Positions 41,162 through 50,346 of a DNA stretch of 64,000 bases are shown here, piece after piece. Position numbers and translations under genes: made by a program. Positions within the stretch are counted from its first letter, which is position 1. Every line of letters begins with the position of its first letter. The notes under the pieces are model-generated. The model was not told where the DNA came from and made no database searches. It saw nothing but the letters and a program-made list of their open reading frames with translations. Source of the DNA: Salinicola acroporae (lineage in GTDB: Bacteria > Pseudomonadota > Gammaproteobacteria > Pseudomonadales > Halomonadaceae); assembly GCF_003206615.1 (NCBI RefSeq), contig NZ_PZJW01000004.1:419083-483082 (forward strand). The letters are read 5' to 3'.

Positions 41162-42568
41162 TCATGCTGCGCCGCTCTGGTCACGATAACCTTCGATCAT
41201 TCGTCGGAAATCAGGGTTGTCCACATAAGCGACATTGAAGCGTGACCAGGCGACTGGCTCCCGGAGAGCGACAGAGAAAATCGAACCGGGAGCCAGAACG
41301 AAATTTTGCTCCAGCATATATCGGGCAAGGGCATCAGCATCGTCGATGCCAGGGAAACGGGCCCAGAGGTAGAGGCTGGTTTCCGGTCTGCAGAACACCT
41401 CGGCACCCATTTCATCGAACATGGCGAGACTAAGCTTGACGGCTCGGGTGGCATGTTCGACTAGGTGCAGGGCGTGTCTTCGAAAACTTCCCTCTTCCAG
41501 GATCAATGCCAGAGTTCGCTCGGAGATTTCCGAAGTGCTGGCATTGATGAGCATGTTCAGGTCTGCCAAGCCTTCGGCCAACGCGCGATCGCAGGCAATG
41601 AATCCTGAACGTAATCCTGCGGATACCGATTTCGAAAAGCTGCCTACGTAGATGCAGTGGCTGAACCCGCCCAACGACGCTATCCTCCGGCTCTCGGGCG
41701 GGCCGAACTCTGCCAGGGCGTCGTTTTCTACGATGGTGAAATTGTGTTTTCTTGCCAGTGATAGCAAGGCTTCGGATTTCGATGGAGATGTCGTGGACCC
41801 CGTTGGATTGTGAGAGACCGATTGGGTGAAGAACAACTTCGGCCTTTCCTGCGTCGCCCACCGAGAAACCGCATCCATGTCTGGACCGTCGGCCAGGCGT
41901 GGAACGGGAAGCATTCTGATATTACCCAGTCGCAGCTTTCCGAAAAGCAGGTAATAGCCCGGGTCGTCGATCATGACGCTATCACCAGGGGCCAACGAAA
42001 AACGAATGATCAGGTCCAGTGCTGAATTGACACCGGACGTCGTCAAAATATTGTCTGGCGAGGCATCGATTTCGTGATCTGCCAGCTTCTGTGCCAACTG
42101 TTCTCGCAGCGGTGGATAACCGCCGTGATAGCCATAGCGAATGGCGGAAAGCGACCCTCCACTGATGGCTTTCCGATAATGTCGCTCCAGCGCAATTTCC
42201 TTGAGCCAGTGCGCGGGCGGAAATCCTTCACCCAGTCGTGAAGGACCGGGATTTCTTACCAGTTGCTCCCGCATCAGCCAGATATTATCCATGGCCCGGT
42301 CAAGCTCCCGGGGGGTGTCACTGTTATCGATACGTTGGGGTGCAAGACCAGTAACGAAGAAGCCAGCGCCGTGACGACTTTCTATCAGTCCCTCCTTTAC
42401 CAATCGGCCATAAGCGTTGAGCACCGTATTTTTCGCCATTTGATGTAGCGCCATGAACTCTCGGATCGAGGGTAGACGGTCGCATTTGTGTAACGACCCT
42501 CTGGCGATCTGGCGCCGGACGATCTCAATAGCGCGTTCGGTAAGAGTCTGTTTTTGGCGAACTGACAA
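41162..42568 (-). CDS. MocR-type regulator (GntR winged helix fused to aminotransferase domain)
   Basis: A 468-residue regulator. An N-terminal winged helix (residues about 10-75, with LPSIREFMALHQMAKNTVLNAYGRL) is joined to a fold-type I aminotransferase domain. The PLP-binding Lys is in YVGSFSKSVSAGLRSGF and the conserved NPTG is present in VSHNPTGS. MocR proteins use PLP or an amino-compound adduct as effector. It diverges from the mevalonate-degradation operon, with an inverted repeat between them. G+C is about 54% by eye, lower than most of the window, suggesting the regulator and operon were acquired together. Confidence 0.9.
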   Translation of the reverse strand: MSVRQKQTLTERAIEIVRRQIARGSLHKCDRLPSIREFMALHQMAKNTVLNAYGRLVKEGLIESRHGAGFFVTGLAPQRIDNSDTPRELDRAMDNIWLMREQLVRNPGPSRLGEGFPPAHWLKEIALERHYRKAISGGSLSAIRYGYHGGYPPLREQLAQKLADHEIDASPDNILTTSGVNSALDLIIRFSLAPGDSVMIDDPGYYLLFGKLRLGNIRMLPVPRLADGPDMDAVSRWATQERPKLFFTQSVSHNPTGSTTSPSKSEALLSLARKHNFTIVENDALAEFGPPESRRIASLGGFSHCIYVGSFSKSVSAGLRSGFIACDRALAEGLADLNMLINASTSEISERTLALILEEGSFRRHALHLVEHATRAVKLSLAMFDEMGAEVFCRPETSLYLWARFPGIDDADALARYMLEQNFVLAPGSIFSVALREPVAWSRFNVAYVDNPDFRRMIEGYRDQSGAA

Positions 42569-42656
42569 TGCGTTGTCCTCGTCGAAAGTAGCAGGGATCT
42601 CCTCAACGCCGCCCCTGCTCCAGCCGTGTTGATTCCTTCGGAAGGAGTGTACCCAT

Positions 42657-42687
42657 CATACTGTTACCAAGACATAGGTACAGTATG
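42657..42687. promoter_or_regulatory. Inverted repeat, candidate MocR operator
   Basis: CATACTGTTACC (42657-42668) and GGTACAGTATG (42677-42687) are inverted repeats with one unpaired T, separated by eight bases. They lie in the 175-base region between the divergent MocR gene and the HMG-CoA reductase gene. Binding by the adjacent regulator is inferred. Confidence 0.6.
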
Positions 42688-42743
42688 TGGGGCGGTGATG
42701 TTCCGTTAGTCTGGCGCCATTCGTTAACCACAGAGTTTCCACC

Positions 42744-44033
42744 ATGACCTGCTCGCGTATCGCCGACTTTCGCAATCTTTCACCTCGTGATCGCCTCCAA
42801 AAGCTCGTGGAAATAGAGGCTTTGTCAGACGACGAGGCGGCAAAGTTGATGAATCCCGGCGCCCTGGGGCTCGAGACAGCCAATGGCATGATCGAGAACG
42901 TCATCGGGACTTTCGAGTTGCCGGTGGGCGTTGCCACCAATTTCATCGTCAATGGCCGGGAAGTATTGATTCCCCTCGCGGTGGAAGAGCCTTCGGTCGT
43001 CGCTGCGGCGTCCTACATGGCCAGGCTGGCCCGAGATAGTGGCGGTTTCACCACGTCCAGTAGCCAGCCGTTGATGCGCGCCCAAATCCAGGTGCTGGAC
43101 ATTCCCGACCCTCATAACGCTCGACTGAGTCTTCTCGCCAACAAACAGTGGATTATCGACAAAGCCAACGCCTGCGACGGTCTGCTCAATCGGCTGGGCG
43201 GGGGGTGCAGGGATGTCGAGGTCCATGTTTTTCCTCATACGGCCAGCGGGCCAATGGTGGTGGCGCATCTGATCGTGGATGTTCGAGACGCCATGGGCGC
43301 CAACGCGGTCAATACCATGGCGGAAGCCGTCGCCCCTCTTGTCGAAAGCCTGAGCGGTGGACGTGTCTGCCTGCGCATTCTCTCGAACCTGGCCGATCTC
43401 CGGTTGGCGAGAGCTCAGGTCAGGCTCTCCGCTGACCAACTGACCACTTCGAGCTTCGACGGCGAAGCCGTGATCGAGGGAATCGTCGAGGCATATCGGC
43501 TCGCGGCGGTCGATCCCTACCGGGCGGCGACCCACAACAAGGGCATCATGAACGGCATCGACCCCCTGATCGTCGCTACCGGTAACGATTGGCGCGCCGT
43601 CGAAGCCGGGGCGCATGCTTTTGCCAGCCGCCATGGACATTATGGATCGCTATCGACCTGGGAGAAGAATGCCCAAGGGGATCTGGTGGGGACGCTCGAA
43701 ATACCCATGCCGGTGGGGTTGGTCGGTGGTGCGACCCGTACGCACCCGCTCGCGCAACTGTCACTGAAGCTGATGGGGGTCGAAACTGCCAGCGAGTTGG
43801 GAGAAATCGCGGCGGCGGTGGGCTTGGCTCAGAACCTGGGTGCCCTCCGAGCGTTGTCGACGGAGGGCATTCAAAAAGGACATATGGCGCTGCATGCACG
43901 CAATATCGCGCTGACAGCTGGCGCAACCGGGGGCGAGCTCGACCGCATCGTGCGGCGAATGGTCGAGGAAGGTCGCGTCAGCGCAGATCGCGCTTCGGAA
44001 CTGCTGCGGCAGCAGCGTGGTACGACCTCATGA
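42744..44033 (+). CDS. mvaA: Class II (degradative) HMG-CoA reductase
   Basis: A 429-residue enzyme closely resembling Pseudomonas mevalonii HMG-CoA reductase. [17 protein letters not shown] carries the catalytic Glu, [13 protein letters not shown] the cofactor-binding DAMGxN motif, and [11 protein letters not shown] the late catalytic His. Class II bacterial enzymes of this group run in the oxidative direction in vivo: mevalonate plus CoA plus 2 NAD+ to HMG-CoA. The stop overlaps the start of the HMG-CoA lyase gene (ATGA). No genes for isoprenoid mevalonate-pathway kinases are nearby, which supports a catabolic role. Confidence 0.93.
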   Translation: MTCSRIADFRNLSPRDRLQKLVEIEALSDDEAAKLMNPGALGLETANGMIENVIGTFELPVGVATNFIVNGREVLIPLAVEEPSVVAAASYMARLARDSGGFTTSSSQPLMRAQIQVLDIPDPHNARLSLLANKQWIIDKANACDGLLNRLGGGCRDVEVHVFPHTASGPMVVAHLIVDVRDAMGANAVNTMAEAVAPLVESLSGGRVCLRILSNLADLRLARAQVRLSADQLTTSSFDGEAVIEGIVEAYRLAAVDPYRAATHNKGIMNGIDPLIVATGNDWRAVEAGAHAFASRHGHYGSLSTWEKNAQGDLVGTLEIPMPVGLVGGATRTHPLAQLSLKLMGVETASELGEIAAAVGLAQNLGALRALSTEGIQKGHMALHARNIALTAGATGGELDRIVRRMVEEGRVSADRASELLRQQRGTTS

Positions 44034-44986
44034 CGGCCAGGGAGTCGGTGCGGCTCGTTGAGGTTGCCGCCCGAGATGGCCTGCAGAACGAGCCGGAGGT
44101 GCTGCCTGTTGCCATGCGGGTCGAACTGCTCGAACGCTTGGCCGATACAGGCCTGCGCCACTTGGAAGCCGGTGCCTTCGTCTCCCCGCGCTGGGTACCC
44201 CAAATGCAGCAGACCCAGGACGTGCTCAGCCAGTTGAATCGGCGACCGAATATCAGCTACTCCGTACTGGTACCCAACTCGAAAGGGTTTGAGTTTGCAC
44301 GGGCCGCGGGGGTCGACGAGATCGCGGTATTCACGGCGGCCTCCGAAGCCTTTGCCCATCACAATATCAACTGTTCCATTGCCGAGAGCTTGGCAAGGTT
44401 CGAGCCCATCATGCCTCTGGCCGCGCAGGCCGGCATCCGCGTCCGGGGTTACATCTCCTGTGTGCTGGGTTGTCCCTACACTGGCGATGTCGATCCGCAA
44501 AAAGTGTCGACGCTTGCCCGCCATCTGCTCGATATGGGCTGCTACGAGGTCAGCCTCGGGGACACGACGGGTATTGGCACGCCACGCCACACGCGTGAAT
44601 TGATCGAGGCATGTGCACGGCAACTGCCTGTTGGCGCCTTGGCGGGGCATTTTCACGATACCTGGGGAATGGCCGTTGCCAACGTGCAGGCCGCACTGGA
44701 GGCCGGCATACGTGTCTTCGACGGTTCGGTCTCGGCCTTGGGGGGCTGTCCCTACGCACCGGGTGCCACGGGTAACGTGGCGACCGAATCCCTGGTACGC
44801 CTGCTCGAGAGTCAGGGGTTCGATACCGGCATCGATCTGGAGCGGTTGGTCGATGTTGCCGAATGGGTCGACCGCACGCTGTCACGGCGCATGCCTTCGC
44901 CCGTGGCCAGGGCCATCCGCGCCAATCGTGGTCGAGGCGATCATCTTGGCAACCAGCAAGAGGGGGGGGATGGCAATGAGAAATGA
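44030..44986 (+). CDS. mvaB: Hydroxymethylglutaryl-CoA lyase
   Basis: A 318-residue TIM-barrel lyase. RDGLQNE near residue 13 holds the metal Asp and catalytic Arg, [12 protein letters not shown] near residue 205 the metal-binding His pair, and [16 protein letters not shown] near residue 238 the catalytic Cys loop that is the family signature. It splits HMG-CoA into acetoacetate and acetyl-CoA, completing mevalonate catabolism. Translationally coupled to mvaA by a 4-base overlap; it overlaps the next gene by 17 bases. Confidence 0.95.
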   Translation: MTARESVRLVEVAARDGLQNEPEVLPVAMRVELLERLADTGLRHLEAGAFVSPRWVPQMQQTQDVLSQLNRRPNISYSVLVPNSKGFEFARAAGVDEIAVFTAASEAFAHHNINCSIAESLARFEPIMPLAAQAGIRVRGYISCVLGCPYTGDVDPQKVSTLARHLLDMGCYEVSLGDTTGIGTPRHTRELIEACARQLPVGALAGHFHDTWGMAVANVQAALEAGIRVFDGSVSALGGCPYAPGATGNVATESLVRLLESQGFDTGIDLERLVDVAEWVDRTLSRRMPSPVARAIRANRGRGDHLGNQQEGGDGNEK

Positions 44987-45449
44987 TCGATTGCTCGAGG
45001 TCTGGAATGACACGGTAGATGGTCATCACCTGATCGGCTCGTTGCTCATCGGTGGGGCGGTCAGCTTGGGCACTTTTCAGGCGGCCGAGTGGCTGCTTGG
45101 CATGTTCATCAGTGACCCTCGAATGGCGCGGACCTACGCCATGCTGTTCGGCATCATCGGTTGCGTGGTAGGCGGCGCGATTTGCGCATACCTCTTTCGG
45201 CCCAAGCGGGAAGTCGTCGAAGACACCGTCGATACTGAAAACCTGCAAGGGGTGCTGGCTGCACTCTACGCCGATTACGGCAGCAGGGGAGGCGTGGAAG
45301 ATTTACCGGAAGCCGTCCGATCGGAGTTGAGGGAACTCGAATTGGAAGAGGCCTTTCTGGTCTATGAGCGTGATCATGCCCAAGGCGACGCCGTTGCGCT
45401 GACCGAACATGACCTCGGGCGCGCGGGCCGAGAAGGAGTGAAGTCATGA
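44970..45449 (+). CDS. Small membrane protein of the mevalonate operon
   Basis: A 159-residue protein with two membrane helices (about 20-42, IGSLLIGGAVSLGTFQAAEWLL, and about 55-73, LFGIIGCVVGGAICAYLF) and a soluble, acidic C-terminal domain of about 80 residues. It starts at 44970 or 44976 after a G-rich ribosome site and overlaps mvaB by 17 bases. Its stop overlaps the next permease gene (ATGA). The position before a TctA-like permease mirrors TctB in tricarboxylate transporters, although sequence resemblance to TctB is not evident and its size and topology differ. Probably an accessory subunit of the transporter. Family not recognised. Confidence 0.7.
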   Translation: MAMRNDRLLEVWNDTVDGHHLIGSLLIGGAVSLGTFQAAEWLLGMFISDPRMARTYAMLFGIIGCVVGGAICAYLFRPKREVVEDTVDTENLQGVLAALYADYGSRGGVEDLPEAVRSELRELELEEAFLVYERDHAQGDAVALTEHDLGRAGREGVKS

Positions 45450-46828
45450 TGGATGCCTTGTTGGCACAGCTTCCCGTCGCGTTGGGCATGGGCATCATCG
45501 GGGCCGTGGTATTTTCAGCGATAGGTCTCATCTCCGGCAGTGACGAGACCACGACCATTGCGCCGTTGACGTTGCTGGTCGTGTTGATCGGCGTCCCGCC
45601 CGCCGGTGTTTACACTTTCTTCCTGGCAGGTGCGGTGTCCAAACACATGACCCACGCCGTACCCACTGCACTGCTGGGGATTCCCGGCGACACCATGGCT
45701 ACGCCAATGATGCGCGAGGCGAACTATCTGCGTCAGCTGGGCGTGCCGCATATTGCCTTGCGCAAGATGATCTCCGGTGGCGTCATCGCTGCCTTGATCG
45801 CGGTGCCGGTGACAGTCGTCTTTGCGCTCGTGCTGGCACCTTTCGGTGGCTTCGTGCAGCACTCCGCGCCCTATCTCTTTTTGATCGCGGCACTGGCGAT
45901 CGCCTACTTCTCGCCTGGTCGCTGGGCAGCGGTACTGGCGTTGGGGCCCTTCGTGCTGGTCATTGTTGCGCTGCAGACTCTCACGGCTGCCCATGGCGTC
46001 AAGTTGGGCGTCAGCTATTTCCTGGGCATTGCCATCGGACCGCTGATTTCCGACCTGTTCCTGGTCTTGTCGCCTGCCGAGCGAGCACGGCGGAAACGGG
46101 ATCGACCTGCCCGGTTTTCGCTGGCGCCCGACGTCAAGCGCTGGCGCGGTTACTTCCCCAATCCCCTCAAAGTTCTGGATTCCCGCCAGACGGGGTGGAC
46201 GATAGGCACTGCCGTCGTCTCCAGTCTCACCTTCGTGTTTAGCCCGGTAGCGATGACGGTCATCATGGGTGAGGTGGTCTCAAGCCGTATTCGACATGTC
46301 TATCACCGCTTGACCACGACACTGGCGGTTCGCAATGGCGTGACCGAGTCGACCTATATCGCCGAAGCCCTCATTCCCTTGATGGCATTCGGCCTACCCT
46401 TGAGCCCGGTCGCTGCGGGTCCGGCGGCGCCGCTGTTCAATGCGCCACCTCGTTTCACCGTGGATAGCGCCAGCGGCCAGGTGAACAACCTGCACAATCT
46501 GCTGGGGACTTGGGAGTTTCTGGTCTACGGGCTACTGGCGGTAGTGCTGGCGTTGCTGATCGCCTATCCCTTCTCGATGAACTACGCCCGCCGTGCTGCG
46601 TCCTTCGTGTCCCGCAACATCAGCCACGAAGCGATCATCGGTACCTTCGTCGGGCTCATCTTGGTGATTGGCCTCTGGGAAGGGGGTTTGCTGGGCTTGC
46701 TGGTCGTTGTCACGGTGGGGCTGGTAGGTGGATTCCTGTCACGTCTGTTGGGCTTCAATATCGGCGTCCAGTTCATGGGGTTCTACATCGCCGTGTTGAC
46801 CGTCCCAGCGTTAACGGCTCTGCTATGA
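45446..46828 (+). CDS. TctA-like permease, candidate mevalonate transporter
   Basis: A 460-residue protein with about 10-12 membrane helices. It resembles the large permease of tripartite tricarboxylate transporters only distantly; the best landmark is AVPTALLGIPGDTMATPM, comparable to the NIPGD segment of TctA. Another conserved-looking stretch is AFGLPLSPVAAGPAAPLFN. No periplasmic binding protein of the TctC type lies nearby. Being the last gene of the mvaA-mvaB operon, it most likely imports mevalonate or a similar branched hydroxy acid. This substrate is inference from context. Confidence 0.75.
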   Translation: MMDALLAQLPVALGMGIIGAVVFSAIGLISGSDETTTIAPLTLLVVLIGVPPAGVYTFFLAGAVSKHMTHAVPTALLGIPGDTMATPMMREANYLRQLGVPHIALRKMISGGVIAALIAVPVTVVFALVLAPFGGFVQHSAPYLFLIAALAIAYFSPGRWAAVLALGPFVLVIVALQTLTAAHGVKLGVSYFLGIAIGPLISDLFLVLSPAERARRKRDRPARFSLAPDVKRWRGYFPNPLKVLDSRQTGWTIGTAVVSSLTFVFSPVAMTVIMGEVVSSRIRHVYHRLTTTLAVRNGVTESTYIAEALIPLMAFGLPLSPVAAGPAAPLFNAPPRFTVDSASGQVNNLHNLLGTWEFLVYGLLAVVLALLIAYPFSMNYARRAASFVSRNISHEAIIGTFVGLILVIGLWEGGLLGLLVVVTVGLVGGFLSRLLGFNIGVQFMGFYIAVLTVPALTALL

Positions 46829-46835
46829 GCGGGAT

Positions 46836-46862
46836 ACCCGACATCGCCCTGTCGGGTGTTTC
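46836..46862 (+). terminator. Terminator-like hairpin after the mevalonate operon
   Basis: ACCCGACA (46836-46843) and TGTCGGGT (46850-46857) form a perfect 8-bp stem with a 6-base loop, followed by GTTTCC. The T run is short, so strength is uncertain. It lies between convergent genes. Confidence 0.55.
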
Positions 46863-46884
46863 CTACTGAATACATGAATGGCGC

Positions 46885-48141
46885 TCAAGGCATATCCCCC
46901 GGCGTCTCTCCGCCCGGCAGGGCGTCGCTCGGGCGTTGGGGCAGGTCGCCTCGGGTCGAGGCATAGCAGGCGCGCCGCAGGCAGGTGCGGTCGATCTGCT
47001 CGAGCGTCGGCCGTCCGAGCTGCGCCATCAGGTTGTGCAACTGCTCCTTGAGCAGGTCGATGGCATGGGCCGCCCCGGCCTCTCCACCCAGTGCGAGGCC
47101 GTAGAGCGTGGCGCGGCCACAGAGCACGCCCTCGGCGCCCAGCGCCACGGCCTTGGCGATATCGCTGCCACGGCGAATGCCGCTGTCGAGCAGCACGTGC
47201 ATCGAATCTCCCACCGCCGTCACTACCTCGGGCAGCGCATCCAGTGTCGCCGGCGCGCCGTCGAGCTGGCGGCCGCCGTGGTTGGTGACGACCACGCCGT
47301 CGGCGCCGATGCGCCTGGCCTCGAGTGCGTCCTCGGCGTTGAGGATCCCCTTGATCAGCAGCTTGCCGGGCCAGCGCTGGCGAATGTCGGCCAGCACCTC
47401 CCAGGTCAGCCGGCGGGTCATGCGCTGATTGATGTAGCCGGCGGCGCTGCCCGCGCTCTGCTGTTCCTTGGGCAGATACTTCACCAGGTTGCCCAGCGTT
47501 GGCAGGCCCTGGGGCCAGAGCGCTCGATAAGCCCACTGCGGATGCAGGGCAGCGTCCACGAGATAGGGCAGCGCCAGGCGCCGGGGGGTGAGGTAGCTTC
47601 TCGAATCCCACTCGCGACGCCCCAGCACCACGGTGTCCGTGGTAACCATCAGCGTGTCGACGCCGACGCGCTTCGCCCGCTCGAGCATGTCGTTGCGAAC
47701 GGCCTCGTCATCCAGCACGTAGAGCTGGAACCAGAGCCGCGCCTCCGGCACCGCGTCGGCGAGGGTTTCCAGGCTGGCACAGGAGACCGTGCTCAGGGTA
47801 AACGGAATGCCGCGACTGGCGGCCGCCCGGGCCAACGCGATATCGCCATCCCGCCACAGCATGCCGTTGTAGCCGGTGGGAGCGATCGCCAACGGCAGCT
47901 CGGCGGGGGCATCCAGCAGCCGCGTGCGGCTGTCGCGCTGCTCGACATCGACCAGCGTTCGCGGTTGCCACCCCCATGCGGTGAAGGCGCGGCGGTTGTC
48001 GTGCAGGGTGATCTCGTCTTCCGAGCCGCCGTGGACATACTCCCAGGCGAAGGCGGGCAGGCGCCGGCGCGCCATCCAGGCGAGTTCGTCGATGCTCTGG
48101 GCGCGGCGCCAGGCGTGATGCGAGGAGTAGCGTCGTTTCAC
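46885..48141 (-). CDS. FMN-dependent alpha-hydroxy-acid oxidase/dehydrogenase (LldD/MdlB family)
   Basis: A 418-residue flavoenzyme of the lactate/mandelate/glycolate oxidase family. Conserved parts include PLAIAPTGYNGMLWRDGD, WFQLYVLDD, LLIKGILNAEDA with the catalytic-site Lys, VVTNHGGRQLDGAPATLDALPEV with the active-site His and Arg, and LLDSGIRRGSDIAKAVALGA. It oxidises an L-2-hydroxyacid to the 2-oxoacid. There is no obvious membrane-anchor insertion, and no lactate permease or regulator lies alongside, so the substrate is open. It is a single-gene unit. Confidence 0.9.
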   Translation of the reverse strand: MKRRYSSHHAWRRAQSIDELAWMARRRLPAFAWEYVHGGSEDEITLHDNRRAFTAWGWQPRTLVDVEQRDSRTRLLDAPAELPLAIAPTGYNGMLWRDGDIALARAAASRGIPFTLSTVSCASLETLADAVPEARLWFQLYVLDDEAVRNDMLERAKRVGVDTLMVTTDTVVLGRREWDSRSYLTPRRLALPYLVDAALHPQWAYRALWPQGLPTLGNLVKYLPKEQQSAGSAAGYINQRMTRRLTWEVLADIRQRWPGKLLIKGILNAEDALEARRIGADGVVVTNHGGRQLDGAPATLDALPEVVTAVGDSMHVLLDSGIRRGSDIAKAVALGAEGVLCGRATLYGLALGGEAGAAHAIDLLKEQLHNLMAQLGRPTLEQIDRTCLRRACYASTRGDLPQRPSDALPGGETPGDMP

Positions 48142-48393
48142 GGGGCCTCTCTAGTCTGAATGGGTCACGGTCGAACCATGGATCGACGTTAGCATGCGCA
48201 TCATCGGGCGGCGATGCCACTTACGGCGAGGGAACCCTGGCGGCACGTTGGCGTCAGAGAGAGGATCCGAGATTGATGACAAACTACTGCGCTCATGACG
48301 TTTGTCAGCAACTTCTTCTTTCCGTTACAGCCGACAAACCCGTGATCGGGTATGCTGCGAAATCGACGGCAACTCACTAAAGGATGCGTGTTC

Positions 48394-50046
48394 ATGGATC
48401 GTAGAACCCTGCTGAAGAGTTCTATCGCGCTGGCCGCCTGGTATGGCCTTCCCTCGGCACCACTGTTCGCGGCGGCGCGGGCGGCCAGCGACATCGCCGA
48501 CGGCGAGTCAGAGGCGTTCAGCTTCGACTGGCTGCAGCAGTTCGCCAAGGATCTGGCGGCCAAGGCCTATCAGAGCAACGTCGAGCAATTACCGCCGACG
48601 CTGGCCAACTTGACGCCGCAGCAATACAACGACATCGGCTACGATCCCGAGCACTCGCTGTGGAAAGAGATGAACGGCCCGCTCGACATCCAGTTCTTCC
48701 ATGTGGGCATGGCGTTCAACCAGCCGGTGCGCATGTACTCCATCGCCCCGGGTAGCCAGCAGGCCAAGGAGATCCATTTCCGTCCGGATCTGTTCGACTA
48801 TTCCAAGGCCGATGTCGACGTCTCGCAGCTGGAGGGGCAGGGCGATCTGGGCTTCGCCGGTTTCCGCGTGTTCAAGGAACCTTCGCTGACCGAGCGCGAC
48901 ATCGTCTCCTTCCTCGGCGCCAGCTACTTCCGCGCGGTCGACGATACCTATCAGTATGGGCTCTCTGCCCGTGGCGTGACGGTCAACACCTACAGCGACG
49001 GCAAGACCGAGGAGTTCCCGGCCTTCACGCGTTTCTGGTTCGAGACGCCGGAAAAGGGGGCGACCACGTTCACCGCCTACGCCCTGCTGGACTCGCCGAG
49101 CCTGGCCGGGGCCTATCGCTTCATCATCCACTGCGAGGACGAGCGCGTGGTGATGGAGATCGACAAGCACCTCTATCCGCGAGAGTCGATCGCCCAGCTC
49201 GGTATCACGCCGATGACCAGCATGTTCAGCTGCGGCACTCAGCAGCGCGACATGTGTCTCACCTTCCACCCGCAGATCCACGACTCCGACCGGCTGTCGA
49301 TGTGGCTGGGCAACGGCGAGTGGGTCTGCCGTCCGCTCAACAACCCGCCGCGCGTCCAGTTCAACACCTTCGGTGACGACAATCCCAAGGGGTTCGGTCT
49401 GCTGCAGACGGATCACGATTTCAGCCATTACGAAGACATCGTCGGCAACTACCACAAGCGCCCGAGTCTGTGGGTCGAGCCCAAGGGGCAGTGGGGCAAG
49501 GGCGAGATTCAGATGCTCGAGATCCCGACCACCGGCGAGACCATGGACAACGTCGTGGCTTTCTGGAAGCCTGAACAGCCGATCGAACCGGGCCAGGAAC
49601 TCAACTACGGCTACAAGCTCTACTGGAGCGCGCAGCCGCCGGTGACACCCGAGCTGGCACGCGTGCGAAAGACGTTCACCGGCATCGGCGGTTTCCCCGA
49701 GGGGTGGGCGCCGGGCGAGCACTATCCCGAAGTGTGGGCCAAACGGATCGCGGTGGATTTCATCGGTGGCGAGCTCAAGCACTTCTACGACAACGATATC
49801 GACATCAAGACCCAGCTCGACGTGCCAGAGGGCGATGTCAAGCAGCTCGATATCCTGTGGGTGGAAGAGATCGAGGGCTTCCGCATTCAATTCGACTGGT
49901 ACCCCACCAGCGACTCCACCGACCCGATCAACATGCGCTTGAACCTGACCGCCGACAGCAAGACGGTCAGTGAAACCTGGCTGTTCCAGTACTTCCCGAC
50001 GCCCCCGGAAGAGCGGGAATATCCTAAGCATCCGGCGGCGGTCTAG
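48394..50046 (+). CDS. opgD: Glucan biosynthesis protein D (osmoregulated periplasmic glucans)
   Basis: A 550-residue periplasmic protein. The N-terminus [16 protein letters not shown] is a twin-arginine (Tat) signal, a feature that separates OpgD from its paralogue OpgG. Family segments include [56 protein letters not shown] and the [11 protein letters not shown] region. OpgD shapes the backbone of osmoregulated periplasmic glucans, important for low-osmolarity adaptation. No opgH or opgG is adjacent. The start at 48394 gives the Tat signal directly. The stop TAG is the left target duplication base run of an inverted-repeat element. Confidence 0.93.
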   Translation: MDRRTLLKSSIALAAWYGLPSAPLFAAARAASDIADGESEAFSFDWLQQFAKDLAAKAYQSNVEQLPPTLANLTPQQYNDIGYDPEHSLWKEMNGPLDIQFFHVGMAFNQPVRMYSIAPGSQQAKEIHFRPDLFDYSKADVDVSQLEGQGDLGFAGFRVFKEPSLTERDIVSFLGASYFRAVDDTYQYGLSARGVTVNTYSDGKTEEFPAFTRFWFETPEKGATTFTAYALLDSPSLAGAYRFIIHCEDERVVMEIDKHLYPRESIAQLGITPMTSMFSCGTQQRDMCLTFHPQIHDSDRLSMWLGNGEWVCRPLNNPPRVQFNTFGDDNPKGFGLLQTDHDFSHYEDIVGNYHKRPSLWVEPKGQWGKGEIQMLEIPTTGETMDNVVAFWKPEQPIEPGQELNYGYKLYWSAQPPVTPELARVRKTFTGIGGFPEGWAPGEHYPEVWAKRIAVDFIGGELKHFYDNDIDIKTQLDVPEGDVKQLDILWVEEIEGFRIQFDWYPTSDSTDPINMRLNLTADSKTVSETWLFQYFPTPPEEREYPKHPAAV

Positions 50047-50189
50047 GGAAACATTGCATAAATGCCCGCGCGGGCGAATCGCCGCGTTGCGTGGTACTCG
50101 AACACTCGTCTAACTCCATGTTATGTCTCGTGTTCTGTGTTACATGCGCCTTACGCTTCATCCCGCTAGTCGATTTATTCAGCGCTTCC
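50047..50189. mobile_element. Miniature inverted-repeat element, family 1 (143 bp), inverted orientation
   Basis: Read on the minus strand, this element begins GGAAGCGCTGAATAAATCG and ends with the complement of GGAAACATTGCATAAAT. It aligns along its whole length with the 28.42 kb copy and is the same length. The flanks are CTAG (50043-50046) and CGAG (50190-50193), a 4-bp duplication with one mismatch. The left flank contains the opgD stop codon TAG. Confidence 0.82.
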
Positions 50190-50224
50190 CGAGAGCGTAG
50201 CGCCAACGGATAAGTGGAAAAACG

Positions 50225-50262
50225 AACGGGGCGGCCAGATGGCCGCCCCGTTTTCTTTTTTC
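50225..50262. terminator. Strong terminator between opgD and the sulfotransferase gene
   Basis: ACGGGGCGGCC (50226-50236) pairs with GGCCGCCCCGT (50241-50251) around AGAT and is followed by TTTCTTTTTT. It serves opgD, and possibly the convergent sulfotransferase operon. Confidence 0.88.
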
Positions 50263-50346
50263 TCTCGTGTCAGTCTGTTTTTCTGTCACGCTGCTCATGG
50301 CCGCTTTTTAAGCGCCCCTAAACCGGCGCAAACCAAAGCTCGTAGT

